Below are positions 1 to 7,989 of a stretch of DNA of 17,542 bases, in pieces. Source of the stretch: CAZONU01 sp965370045 (lineage in GTDB: Bacteria > Planctomycetota > SZUA-567 > JAKLDR01); NCBI GenBank assembly GCA_965370045.1, contig CBDUSI010000094.1, positions 1-17,542 of the forward strand, given 5' to 3'. How positions within the stretch are numbered: position 1 is the first letter of the stretch; each line of letters begins with the position of its first letter. The position numbers were made by a program, and so were the translations under genes. Below the pieces are notes generated by a model. It was not told the DNA's origin. It searched no databases and saw nothing but the letters and a program-made list of their open reading frames with translations.

Positions 1-1
1 G

Positions 2-33
2 TGGTCCCCATTTACGCGCCCCTACTGGTCCCC
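2..33. repeat. REP-like tandem motif at the left edge
   Basis: The octamer TGGTCCCC occurs at 2-9 and again at 26-33, a period of 24 bases, each followed by a T/A-rich tract (ATTTA and TTTT). On the minus strand this reads as GGGGACCA twice, just beyond the stop codon of the GAF-domain gene. GGGGAC-type extragenic repeats occur in many bacterial genomes. The element is cut by the window edge, so its full form and any inverted partner cannot be seen. Confidence 0.35.
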
Positions 34-58
34 TTTTCAAAGCCCCGCGCCAGCCAGC

Positions 59-520
59 TTACAGTCCCGCGGCGGCCAGCACCGAGCGCAGCCCCTCGAC
101 GTCGGAGCCGTCAAAGGCCGCGAGTTCGTGGCTGTCGAGGTCCAGCACCGCCCGAGGCCGGCCGGCCTCGTCGAGCAGCGGAATCACCACTTCGGCGCGG
201 TCGCGGGGGTCGCAGGCCACGTAAGCCGCTCCCAGTTGGGCCACGTCACGCACGACGACCGGGCGCCTCTCCCGCCAGGCGCGGCCGCAGACCCCGCCGA
301 GGCCTATCGGCGAGCAGGCCGGCCTGTCCCGGCGGGGACCCAGGACCAGCTCGTCCTGGCTTTCGCCGGGCAGGTAGAATCCGCACCAGGAGACGCGCTG
401 CTGGGAAAGGGCCGCCCACAGCCCGTCGACGACCGCGCGCATGCGCTCCTCGAAGGTCGCGCCGGGCCGAATGCTCTCGCCGAGCGCGGCGGCGATTGCG
501 GAGTAGTCGCGAGCGCTCAT
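59..520 (-). CDS. GAF-domain protein, probable free methionine-(R)-sulfoxide reductase
   Basis: A 153-residue single GAF domain. The family reduces free L-methionine-(R)-sulfoxide in the cytoplasm, normally with thioredoxin as electron donor. Three cysteines of the fRMsr type are visible in the right contexts: PAC near residue 68, GVCG near 78 and VACD near 102, followed by the conserved R-x-E-V-x-I-P-L stretch and the LDLDS strand. An early WCGFYL segment matches the usual N-W-x-G-F-Y-L. The length is typical. The ATG at 520 overlaps the hypE stop by one base (TGATG), and a GAGG motif lies about 8 bases upstream, so translation is probably coupled to hypE. The position at the end of a hydrogenase-maturation operon suggests a repair role under redox stress, but that is inference. 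A purely ligand-binding GAF protein is less likely given the three cysteines. Confidence 0.8.
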   Translation of the reverse strand: MSARDYSAIAAALGESIRPGATFEERMRAVVDGLWAALSQQRVSWCGFYLPGESQDELVLGPRRDRPACSPIGLGGVCGRAWRERRPVVVRDVAQLGAAYVACDPRDRAEVVIPLLDEAGRPRAVLDLDSHELAAFDGSDVEGLRSVLAAAGL

Positions 521-1515
521 CAGCAGATCCTCGGCAGGGGCTCGCCCTCCAGCCAGGCCAGCCGCCTCCGGCCGCCGACCTCGGTCTGGACCTCGGCACC
601 GGCCGGGCCGGCCTCGACGCGGCCGACGATCACCGCCTGGCCGCTCAGCGCGGCGACCAGCGCGGGCGCCTGCTCGGGCGGGACCACCGCCAGGAATATC
701 CCCTCGTTGGCCACGTAGAGCGGGTCCAGCCCCAGGAGCTCGCAGGCCGCGCGCACCGCGGGCCGCACCGGCAGTCTTCTCTCATCGAGCACCAGGCGCC
801 GGCCCGAGGCCGCGGCGATCTCCAGGCAGGCGGCGGCCAGCCCTCCGCGGGTGGGATCGCGCAGCGCACGCAGGTTTGGCGCCGCCGCACAGGCCCTTTC
901 GACCATTGCCGCCAGCGGCGCGCAATCACTGCGGAACTCCTCCCCCAATTCCAGCGACTCGCGCGCGTCGAGCACGGCTACACCGTGTTCGGCGAGGTCC
1001 CCGCTGAGCACCAGCAAGTCGCCCTCGCGGACCGAGCTTATCGCCAGCTCGCGCCCCTCGGGAATCTCGCCCACCCCCGAGGAGGTGATGAACACCCCGT
1101 CGGCGGCGGAGGACTCGACGACCTTGGTGTCCCCGGCGACTATCTGCACGCCGGCCTCGCGCGCGGCGTCGGCCGTCGACGCGGCGATTCGCCGGAGCGC
1201 CTCTATCTCCAGGCCCTCGGCGATCACGAAGCCCAGCGACAGGAAGCGCGGCCGGGCGCCCTTCATCGCCAGGTCGTTGACCGTCCCGCAGACCGCCAGG
1301 CGGCCGATGTTCCCGCCGGCGAAGAAGAGCGGCCGGACCACGTGGCAGTCGGTGGTGAAGGCCAGTCGCCGGCCGGCCAGGTACAGCTCCGCGGCGTCCT
1401 CCAGGCGCTCCAGCACGGGGTTGCCGAAGCTTGCGGCGAAGACCTCCGCGACCAGTTCCCCGGTCAGCCGGCCGCCGGCGCCGTGGGCCAGACGTATCTT
1501 CCCGCCGCCGCTCAT
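520..1515 (-). CDS. hypE: Hydrogenase maturation protein HypE
   Basis: HypE dehydrates the carbamoyl group that HypF places on its C-terminal cysteine, giving the thiocyanate that becomes the CN ligand of the [NiFe] site. The 331-residue product has the family hallmarks: N-terminal LAHGAGGRL, the GTVNDLAMKGA segment, GDTKVV (ATP binding, AIRS/PurM fold), LRDPTRGGLAA and GLDPLYVANEG. It ends exactly in PRIC, the tail whose terminal cysteine carries the modification. I chose the ATG at 1515 because the conserved start follows at once. It overlaps the hypD stop in an ATGA arrangement and has GGAGGAG about 8 bases upstream. A longer reading from 1626 would add 37 residues with no family similarity. 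Length is normal. Confidence 0.96.
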   Translation of the reverse strand: MSGGGKIRLAHGAGGRLTGELVAEVFAASFGNPVLERLEDAAELYLAGRRLAFTTDCHVVRPLFFAGGNIGRLAVCGTVNDLAMKGARPRFLSLGFVIAEGLEIEALRRIAASTADAAREAGVQIVAGDTKVVESSAADGVFITSSGVGEIPEGRELAISSVREGDLLVLSGDLAEHGVAVLDARESLELGEEFRSDCAPLAAMVERACAAAPNLRALRDPTRGGLAAACLEIAAASGRRLVLDERRLPVRPAVRAACELLGLDPLYVANEGIFLAVVPPEQAPALVAALSGQAVIVGRVEAGPAGAEVQTEVGGRRRLAWLEGEPLPRIC

Positions 1516-2600
1516 CCCGGAGCTCCTCCGCCGTAGCGGTACTGGGCCGCGCAGGAGCCCTCGCTGCTGACCATGCAGGGCCCCACCGGCATTTCGGGCG
1601 TGCACCCGGCCCCGAAGAGCGCGCATTCATGAGGAGCCAGTTTGCCCAGAAGCACCTCCGCGCAGCGGCACCCGGCGGGCTCGGGCGCTTCCGGCGTGGG
1701 CAGACCGAAGCGCTCCGCGGCGTCGAACTCGCGGAAGCCGTCGCGGAAGGCCAGGCCGCTTTCCGGAAGACGACCCAGGCCGCGCCAGTCGGCGTCGGCG
1801 GGCTCGAAGACCTCATCGATCATTCCCCGGGCCGCGGGGTTGCCCTCCGGACGCACCGCCCGCCGATAGGCCACCTCCACCCCGGGATTGCCTCGCTGCT
1901 CGATGAGCATCTTGACGGCCAGCAGCACGTCCAGCGGTTCGAACCCGGCGATGACCGCCGCCCGCCCGGCCTCGGCCAGGAAGGCGTAGGGCTCGGCGCC
2001 CAGGACCGCGCTGACGTGCCCTGGAAGTATGAAACCATCAACCCCTGGCCCGGCGGCCAGCACCGCGTGCAGCGCGGGGGGCACCAGCCGGAAGCTGTTC
2101 AGCACCGTGAAGTTGGCGACCGCGTCCCGGCGGGCCTCCAGCATCGTCGCGGCAAAGACGGGGATGGTGGTCTCAAAGCCCACGCCAACGAAGACCACCT
2201 GCCGCTCGGAGCTCTCGCGAGCAAGCTGCAGGGCGTCGCGAGGCGAGAAGAACACGCGCACGTCCGCGCCGGCCGAGCGGGCGCTCTCCAGCGAGCCGTC
2301 CCGTCCCGGCACGCGGAGCATGTCGCCGAAGGTGGCCAGGGTCACGCCCGGCAGCCGCGCGGCGGAGACGGCCCGTTCATTCTCCCCCTGGGGGGTGACG
2401 CACACCGGGCAGCCCGGACCGGATACCAGCCGCACACCGTCCGGCAGCAGGCTCGTGAGGCCGCTCCTGGCGATGGCCACGGTGTGCGTGCCGCACACTT
2501 CCATGAAGCTGAAGCGTCGTTCGCCGGCCAACCGCGAGATCTCGGCGGCCAGGCGGCCCGCCAGCTTCGCGTCGCGGAAGGCGCCGGCGTCAAATCCCAA
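1512..2600 (-). CDS. hypD: Hydrogenase maturation protein HypD
   Basis: HypD is the iron-sulfur scaffold that, with HypC, holds the Fe(CN)2CO unit during [NiFe] hydrogenase assembly. The 362-residue product shows FMEVCGTHT (Cys36), GPGCPVCVTP (Cys64 and Cys67), the GVGFETTIP segment, and a C-terminal cysteine-rich part with GCRCAEVL, HECALFGAGC and GPCMVSSEG that fits the 4Fe-4S ligands. The start is a TTG at 2600 lying inside the hypC 3' end (11 bp overlap), with GGGAG about 10 bases upstream. The first in-frame ATG falls at the FMEVCG motif and would remove an essential part. It sits between hypC and hypE, as in many hyp operons. Confidence 0.95.
   Translation of the reverse strand: MGFDAGAFRDAKLAGRLAAEISRLAGERRFSFMEVCGTHTVAIARSGLTSLLPDGVRLVSGPGCPVCVTPQGENERAVSAARLPGVTLATFGDMLRVPGRDGSLESARSAGADVRVFFSPRDALQLARESSERQVVFVGVGFETTIPVFAATMLEARRDAVANFTVLNSFRLVPPALHAVLAAGPGVDGFILPGHVSAVLGAEPYAFLAEAGRAAVIAGFEPLDVLLAVKMLIEQRGNPGVEVAYRRAVRPEGNPAARGMIDEVFEPADADWRGLGRLPESGLAFRDGFREFDAAERFGLPTPEAPEPAGCRCAEVLLGKLAPHECALFGAGCTPEMPVGPCMVSSEGSCAAQYRYGGGAPG
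1516..1530 (-). promoter_or_regulatory. hypE ribosome binding site inside a small hairpin
   Basis: Read on the minus strand, the hypE Shine-Dalgarno GGAGGAG lies in a 5-bp stem (CGGAG with CTCCG, 3-base loop) formed by the last codons of hypD. Ribosomes finishing hypD would open it, which fits the overlapping ATGA junction. The stem is short, so this is only suggestive. Confidence 0.3.
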
Positions 2601-2814
2601 CGCCGCCCATCTCCCGAATCAGATCCAGGGTTTCCTGGGCCTGCTGCTCGTCCAGGCGGCTGATGGCGTAACCGGCGTGGACCAGCACGTAGTCGCCGAC
2701 TTCGGTCTTCGGCAGCATGTCCAGGCCCGCCTCGCGGACCAGGCCCCCGCCGTAATCCACGCGGGCCCTCCGGCCGTTGATCTCCGTCACCTTGCCGGGG
2801 ACCGCCAGACACAC
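2590..2814 (-). CDS. hypC: Hydrogenase maturation chaperone HypC
   Basis: HypC is a small chaperone that carries the iron-ligand unit with HypD and delivers it to the hydrogenase large-subunit precursor. The 74-residue product begins MCLAVPGKV. Cys2 right after the initiator is the essential residue of the family. The later VDYGG and VGDYVLVHAGYAI segments are also typical, and the C-terminal helix contains the usual LDEQQAQETLDLI-like sequence. Start is GTG at 2814, only two bases after the hypF stop, with GGAG in the hypF 3' end as ribosome binding site. It overlaps hypD by 11 bp. Length is normal. Confidence 0.95.
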   Translation of the reverse strand: MCLAVPGKVTEINGRRARVDYGGGLVREAGLDMLPKTEVGDYVLVHAGYAISRLDEQQAQETLDLIREMGGVGI

Positions 2815-2816
2815 TT

Positions 2817-5174
2817 TCAGGCTCCCTCCGTCCGGACCGCGGCCAGCACTTGTCCCAGGGCCACGCCCGCGTCGTTGACCGGCACCTCGCGGTTAGCGTA
2901 CCACCTCAGGCCGCGTTCTTCAAGCGCCCGGCCCAGCTGATCGAGGAGCAGCGCGTTCTGAAAACACCCCCCGGAGAGAAGAACGTTCTCGATGCCCTTC
3001 TCCCCGGCCAGCCGCGCGGCCATATTCGCGCAGCTCTCGGCCAGGCCTTTCTGAAAACCGGCGGCAACCTCCCCGGCGGGGCGCCCGTCCGCCAGGTCTT
3101 CGACAATCGCGCGCACTGCCGGCGCGGGGTCCAGCCGGTCGGGAGCGTCGCCCAAAGTCTTGCGGTCCTCCAGCATGTAGGGCCGTGCGTTCCCTTTGAA
3201 GCCCGCCGCCAGCCCCTCGACCTCCATGGCCGCCTGGGCCTCGAAGGTGACTCTCTCCCGCCCGGCGACCAGGAAGCCGACCGCGTCGAACAGCCGCCCG
3301 GCGCCGCTTGAGAGCGGCGAGTTGAAGCGCCTCTCGATCATGATCTGCACTGCGTCGAGGTTGGCCGCGCCGCCGGCGCACTTCTCGAAACGCGCGCGGA
3401 GCGGCGCGGGCACCGCGCGCTCACAGGCCCGCCGGACCAGGGCCAGCGCCTGCCGCCAGGGCTCGGTCACCGCGCGGTCGCCCCCGGCCAGCTCGAAGGG
3501 CGCGAGGCCGGCGAGGCGCTCCCAGCGCGCTCCGCCGTCCTCAATGCACAAGAACTCCCCGCCCCAGATTGTGCCGTCAGTTCCCCATCCGGTGCCGTCG
3601 AGCACTACCGCCAGCGACCTCTCCGGCGCCGCGGGGCCCAGCTCGGCGAGGACCGAGAGCGCGTGCGCGTAGTGGTGCTGCACGGCCAGCACCCGCGCGG
3701 GGGCGGGCAGCGGCGGCGCGTCGGGCAGCTCCCGCGGCCAGGACTTCGCCAGCCGCGTCGTGAAGTAATCGGGGTGCAGGTCGTGGACCAGGACCGCGGG
3801 CGGCTCACCCAGCAACTCCATGAACCGGACCAGCGCCTCCCTGTAAAATTCCACGTTGCCGGCCTCTCCGAGCTCGCCGAGATACTGGGAAAGGTAGGCC
3901 TGCTCGCCGCGCAGCAGGCAGAAGCCGCCCTTCATTTCGGCGCCGACGCCCAGCACCGTCTCCCCGCTCGCCCGCGGCAGGTGGACCGCCCGGGGGGTGA
4001 AGCCGCGCGCCCGGCGGACGATGCGCTCCGCGCCGCCGGCGACCAGCACGATGGAGTCGTCCGCGCGGTTGTGAATCTCGCGGTCGTGAAGCAGCCAGGC
4101 GTCGGCGATGCCCGAGAGCCTCCGGCGGGCCTCCTGGTTCGAGCGGCAGATGGGCTCGTCGCGGCGGTTGCCGCTGGTCATGACCAGCGCGCGGAAGCGC
4201 GGCGGGTCCTCGCCTTCAAAGAGCAGGAGGTGCAGCGGGGTGTAGGGCAGCATGACGCCCAGCCGCGAGTTGCCGGGAGCGACGGAATCGCCCAGCTCTC
4301 GCGCCTCGGGTCGCAGAGCGGCCAGCACGATGGGCCGGTAGACGGAAGCCAGCATTTCGCGCTCGGTCGCCGAGAGTTCGACCAGTTTCTCGGCGCCGGC
4401 GAGGTCCGGGCACATCAACGCGAAGGGCTTTGCGGGGCGCTTCTTTCTTTCACGCAGAAGGGCTACGGCCTCGGGATTGGTCGCGTCGCAGGATAGATGA
4501 AAACCTCCCAGGCCGCGCACGGCCAGAATCCCGCCCTCGGCCAGCAGCCTGCGCGCGGCGGCAATGGCTTCCTCTCTCTCGGGACGGTTTTCGCCGCCGG
4601 CCTCCAGCCAGACCCGCGGCCCGCAGCGCGGGCAGGCCACCGGCTGGGCGTGGAAGCGCCGGTCCAGGGGATCCTGGTACTCGGCGGCGCAGTCCGGGCA
4701 CATGGGGAAGGCGGACATGGTGGTCTCGGGCCGGTCGTAGGGCATCGTCCGGGTGATGGTGAAGCGCGGGCCGCAGTTGGTGCAGTTGATGAACGGGTAG
4801 CGGTAGCGGCGGTCGGAGGGGTCTAACATCTCCCGCGCGCAGTCCGCGCATATGTTGAGGTCCGGCGGGATGGAAATATAGGGCTCGGCGCCCGGCGCGC
4901 TGGGCCGGATGGTGAACTCCGTTTCGCCCGTCGCCGGCAGCTCTCGAACATAAGACTCGCGAACGAACGCGGCCGGCGGGGGCCGCTCCCGGAGCCGCGT
5001 TACGAACCCGTCGCAGGCCTCGGCCGGACCCTCGACCTCGATCACCACGCCCGATGCGTCGTTGGTCACGAAGCCGCCCAGCCCGGCCTCCCGGGCGTAG
5101 CGGAAGACCGTGGGGCGAAACCCCACCCCCTGGACTGCTCCCCGGATTTCAATGTGAAAGCGCTTGGCTGCCAA
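2817..5174 (-). CDS. hypF: Carbamoyltransferase HypF
   Basis: HypF makes carbamoyl-adenylate from carbamoyl phosphate and ATP and transfers the carbamoyl group to HypE. All domains are present in the 785-residue product. There is an N-terminal acylphosphatase-like domain with GAVQGVGFR (catalytic-type Arg20), and two zinc fingers with Cys109/112/131/134 and Cys159/162/181/184. A YrdC-like domain follows with KRPAKPFALM (about 245-254), MTSGN (332-336) and HNRADDSI (368-375). The C-terminal Kae1-like domain has GVGAEMKG (409-416), HDLHPDY (464-470) and the metal-binding-type HHYAH (500-504). The start is a TTG at 5174 preceded by a G-rich ribosome binding site; the acylphosphatase motif leaves no room for a later start. 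It is the first gene of the operon. Confidence 0.96.
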   Translation of the reverse strand: MAAKRFHIEIRGAVQGVGFRPTVFRYAREAGLGGFVTNDASGVVIEVEGPAEACDGFVTRLRERPPPAAFVRESYVRELPATGETEFTIRPSAPGAEPYISIPPDLNICADCAREMLDPSDRRYRYPFINCTNCGPRFTITRTMPYDRPETTMSAFPMCPDCAAEYQDPLDRRFHAQPVACPRCGPRVWLEAGGENRPEREEAIAAARRLLAEGGILAVRGLGGFHLSCDATNPEAVALLRERKKRPAKPFALMCPDLAGAEKLVELSATEREMLASVYRPIVLAALRPEARELGDSVAPGNSRLGVMLPYTPLHLLLFEGEDPPRFRALVMTSGNRRDEPICRSNQEARRRLSGIADAWLLHDREIHNRADDSIVLVAGGAERIVRRARGFTPRAVHLPRASGETVLGVGAEMKGGFCLLRGEQAYLSQYLGELGEAGNVEFYREALVRFMELLGEPPAVLVHDLHPDYFTTRLAKSWPRELPDAPPLPAPARVLAVQHHYAHALSVLAELGPAAPERSLAVVLDGTGWGTDGTIWGGEFLCIEDGGARWERLAGLAPFELAGGDRAVTEPWRQALALVRRACERAVPAPLRARFEKCAGGAANLDAVQIMIERRFNSPLSSGAGRLFDAVGFLVAGRERVTFEAQAAMEVEGLAAGFKGNARPYMLEDRKTLGDAPDRLDPAPAVRAIVEDLADGRPAGEVAAGFQKGLAESCANMAARLAGEKGIENVLLSGGCFQNALLLDQLGRALEERGLRWYANREVPVNDAGVALGQVLAAVRTEGA

Positions 5175-5195
5175 GAATCCCCCCGTCTCATTAGG

Positions 5196-5223
5196 AATAT
5201 AGCCCGCGCGGAGGGGCGCGCAA
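5196..5223 (-). promoter_or_regulatory. Probable promoter of the hypFCDE operon
   Basis: On the minus strand TTGCGC (5223-5218) and TATATT (5201-5196) are separated by 16 bases, placing the transcript start about 15 bases before the hypF TTG. The -10 is good and the -35 is weak. The spacer contains the inverted repeat CGCGC/GCGCG, which could be an operator, though GC-rich inverted repeats are common here. Confidence 0.45.
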
Positions 5224-5252
5224 GTGCGGCCGAGTAGAGGTTTCGAGGTCGG

Positions 5253-7421
5253 CTACCGCCGGCGTGCGCCCCTGACCGCCCTGGGCAGGCCTCCGCCCTT
5301 GGGCCAGCGGTAGTCGGTCGCCCGGGTGCGGGCGTCCAACCGGCCGGCGACCAGCTTCTTCACGTTTCCGAGCAGCGCCTTGCCGGAGAGGTCGAGCACA
5401 TAGAGACTGCGTTCGTCGCCCCCCTCCCCGCCGGCCAGGAATGCGATCCGGTCGCCCTTGGGGGAGAAGCTCATCTTGGACAACTTGAAAGGCACCCCGT
5501 CAAGCAGCGCCTTCTGGGGCTTGCCCTCCGGGACCAGCACTATGCGGTAGAGGTCGTAGCTGGCCAGCGCCAGGCGGCGCTTGGCGCCGCCCCCGGGCGT
5601 CGCTCGCGGGGTGAAGTGGACGTGCGCACCGGTGGTTGGTCGGGCTTCCAGGCGGGCGCCGGCGCCGCCGGGACTGCGGGCCTCCTCGACGGTCCGCGCC
5701 TCGCGAACCTTGACTTTCAATGCCGCGGCCAGCGCCTTGAAATCGGCGAAGAGTAGGCTCGTCTTGTAGCGATCCTGGCAGCGCTGGATGTTCTCCCTGG
5801 CCAGATCGTCGCGCCGCCCCATGGCGTAGGCGATGACCCCCAGCCCCGCGGCCCAGTCGGCCTGGGGAAACTCCTTGACTTCCGAGACCTTCCGGAAGAC
5901 CTGCCCGGCCGAAGCGCCCCGGCCGGCCGCCAGCAAGTCGACGGCGTAACCGAAGAGCAGCCCCGCGGCCCAGGCGCGGTCGCTGGCGAACCCGGAGGCC
6001 TTTTTCCACAGCCGGGCCGCGGCCGCCGGGTCCCCCGCGACGCGGTGCTTGTAGGCCTGGGCCACCAGGTCCAGGATGCGGTTGTCGGGATGCGCCTCGC
6101 TCCAGGTCGCCAGGCGCTTGGCGATTTCCTTGTCGGTGCGGGATAGATTAGTCACCGGATAGCGCAGCAGGCTTTCGAGATAGGCGTTGGCCGCCGCTTC
6201 GTGCTTCCCGGCGGCGGTCAGCACCTCGGACTTCAGGGCGTAGAGCGCGGCGCGGTCGTTGTGCGGGCCGGCCAGCTCCAGCGCGGCGGACACCGATTCC
6301 CGGGCCCGGTCGGGACGCTTGGCGGCCAGGAACACGCGCGCGGCCGCGGCGGTCTCCGCCGCGCCCATCGACCAGATGCGCAGAGGACCCTTGGTCCCCG
6401 GCGCGAAGAGCGCCAGCCCCCCCGGGGTGAACTCCAGCCAGCGGCCGCCGCGCCGGGCGTCCGCGCGCGCCCCGACCAGCCGCTCGCGCGCCGCGGCCAG
6501 CTTGCTGACCTTCCCGGTGGCCGGATCCAGTGAGTAGCTTTCCGTGCTGTCCGTCCCGTCGGGCCGGGAAGCGTCCCTGTCGATCATCAGCGTGAAGTAA
6601 ACGGTCTTGCCCTTAGGGTCGAAGGAGGCGGCCACCGGTATCCGCTCCTCGCCCGCCTTCTTCTTGCCGGGCAGGGCGAAGCTGCGCGCAGGTTTTCCGG
6701 CCGGCCCCAGGACCATCAGCTGCCTGAGATCGCCCTTCTCCGCGAAGAGCAGCAGCCTGTCGCCGGAGGGGCTCACCGCCATGACGGCCGGGGCCGTGAA
6801 GCCCGCCGCCAGCCTGCCGATGGCCGTCGGCTTCCCGTCGGGGAGCGGCATGTAGGAGAGCTTAATGCCCTCCTTGCCGGCCGCCATCAGCAGGAGGGCG
6901 GGTTTGCTTCCCGGCGCGATGGCCGGCAGGCACCAGCCCGCCCCCTTGGGGGTGATGTCCCGGAACTTGCCGGTGGCCGCGTCGAGTTCCAGGAGCGAGC
7001 GGGCCTTCTCGCCGACCTGCTTTTCGAGATAGATCTTCCCGCCGGCGGCTGCCTGTAAGTTCCGGAACTCGGCGCCCTTCTCCAGGCGCCTGATCGCTTT
7101 GGGCGCGTCGCGCTCGACGTCGGTCGCGTAGACGTGCGTGGCCATCAGCGCGCCGCCGTCTTTGCCCTCCTTGCCGGGCCGCAGGTAGTAGAGCTTGGCG
7201 CCGGTTGCCGAGAATGCGAAGCGCTGGACGTTACTCTCGACGAGGCGCGGGGCGTCGGGCTTGGCGGGGTCGATGATGTAGAGCGCGGGACCGCGGCGCG
7301 GGCTGTAGCGCACGAAGGCGGCGCGGTCTCCGCGCGGAGACCACTGCGGGCAGCTGAGTGGCACGTCGTAACAGCCGGCGGCCAGGGCCAGGAATACGAG
7401 CAGACAACCCTTGTGGTTCAT
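5253..7421 (-). CDS. Large lipoprotein with TolB-like propeller repeats and a TPR-like middle
   Basis: Function unknown. The 722-residue product starts with a lipoprotein signal (hydrophobic CLLVFLALAAGC, lipid-anchored Cys17), so it is probably exported and membrane anchored. Blades of the TolB/PD40 beta-propeller type recur: CPQWSPRGDRAAFVRYSP near residue 24, FAFSATGAKLYYL, AVSPSGDRLLLFAEKG, SFDPKGKTVYFTL, and again MSFSPKGDRIAFLAGG near the C terminus. The middle third (about 350-560) is rich in alanine helices resembling TPR repeats. The ATG at 7421 lies 30 bases after the deaminase stop, with GGGAG upstream, so it is probably the last gene of the oxidoreductase operon. It may bind proteins or peptidoglycan at the cell envelope, but no catalytic motif is visible. 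Confidence 0.75.
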   Translation of the reverse strand: MNHKGCLLVFLALAAGCYDVPLSCPQWSPRGDRAAFVRYSPRRGPALYIIDPAKPDAPRLVESNVQRFAFSATGAKLYYLRPGKEGKDGGALMATHVYATDVERDAPKAIRRLEKGAEFRNLQAAAGGKIYLEKQVGEKARSLLELDAATGKFRDITPKGAGWCLPAIAPGSKPALLLMAAGKEGIKLSYMPLPDGKPTAIGRLAAGFTAPAVMAVSPSGDRLLLFAEKGDLRQLMVLGPAGKPARSFALPGKKKAGEERIPVAASFDPKGKTVYFTLMIDRDASRPDGTDSTESYSLDPATGKVSKLAAARERLVGARADARRGGRWLEFTPGGLALFAPGTKGPLRIWSMGAAETAAAARVFLAAKRPDRARESVSAALELAGPHNDRAALYALKSEVLTAAGKHEAAANAYLESLLRYPVTNLSRTDKEIAKRLATWSEAHPDNRILDLVAQAYKHRVAGDPAAAARLWKKASGFASDRAWAAGLLFGYAVDLLAAGRGASAGQVFRKVSEVKEFPQADWAAGLGVIAYAMGRRDDLARENIQRCQDRYKTSLLFADFKALAAALKVKVREARTVEEARSPGGAGARLEARPTTGAHVHFTPRATPGGGAKRRLALASYDLYRIVLVPEGKPQKALLDGVPFKLSKMSFSPKGDRIAFLAGGEGGDERSLYVLDLSGKALLGNVKKLVAGRLDARTRATDYRWPKGGGLPRAVRGARRR

Positions 7422-7451
7422 GGGGATAGTAACTCCCGAGCCCGCAGCCGG

Positions 7452-7937
7452 TCACTTCTCGGGAAGGCGGATGTCCTCCCACTGGCACGACGGATGCCCC
7501 GACTGCCTCTCGAAGAACTCCAGGAGCGGCGCGCGGCACTCGGCGCGCAGAACGCCGGACTCGACCTTCACGTCGCTCTCGCCCAGGATGTCAAAGCGCG
7601 AGCCCGCCGCGCCCAGGAGCAGGTCCCGCTCGCCGTAGACGCAGCGGCCCACGCGGTAGTGGATCATGGCCCCGGAGCACATCGCGCAGGGCTCCAGCGT
7701 GGAGTAGATCGTCACGTCGGAAAGGTCGAACTCCAGGCCCAGCCGGGAGCTCAGGTCGCGCAGGCAGGTCATCTCCGCGTGGGCGGTGAGGTCGCTCAGC
7801 GAAATCCTGCGGTTGTGCCCCCGGGCGATTATCTCCCCGCCGCGAACCGCCACCGCCCCGACGGGGACCTCGCCCTCGGCCAAGGCCTTCTGGGCCTCGG
7901 CAACGGCCCCGCGCATGAATCGTTCGTCGTCGATCAT
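7452..7937 (-). CDS. Zinc-dependent base/nucleoside deaminase (TadA / cytosine-deaminase-like)
   Basis: A 161-residue enzyme of the cytidine deaminase superfamily, which hydrolytically deaminates a base or nucleoside with one Zn ion. The signature is complete: HAE (His53, proton-shuttle Glu55) and PCAMC (Cys84, Cys87). GEVPVGAVAV and the HAE/PCxxC spacing resemble tRNA adenosine deaminase TadA. However, GHNRR, the GRCVYGERD segment and the C-terminal WEDI resemble yeast cytosine deaminase, so the substrate (tRNA A34, cytosine or guanine) cannot be settled. I chose the ATG at 7937 because it has AAAGGAG upstream and family similarity starts there; the longer reading to 8126 is the antisense-type extension over the korB 3' end. 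It lies 49 bases after the korB stop. Confidence 0.88.
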   Translation of the reverse strand: MIDDERFMRGAVAEAQKALAEGEVPVGAVAVRGGEIIARGHNRRISLSDLTAHAEMTCLRDLSSRLGLEFDLSDVTIYSTLEPCAMCSGAMIHYRVGRCVYGERDLLLGAAGSRFDILGESDVKVESGVLRAECRAPLLEFFERQSGHPSCQWEDIRLPEK

Positions 7938-7957
7938 TGGGGTGGCTTCTCCTTTGT

Positions 7958-7989
7958 TGAGCCCGGCCAGTCGCCGCCAGCGGGGCTCA
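7958..7989 (-). other. Hairpin between korB and the deaminase gene
   Basis: TGAGCCC at 7958-7964 is complementary to GGGCTCA at 7983-7989, enclosing an 18-base GC-rich loop. On the minus strand the hairpin begins at the TGA stop of the beta-subunit gene and ends shortly before the deaminase ribosome binding site. No T-run follows, so it is more likely a processing or stability element than a terminator. Confidence 0.3.

Noticed and set aside
1..1536. A 511-codon open frame on the plus strand
   Set aside because: It runs opposite hypE and the fRMsr gene, whose motifs are beyond doubt. The translation is low-complexity, Arg/Ala/Gly-rich sequence typical of antisense frames in GC-rich DNA.
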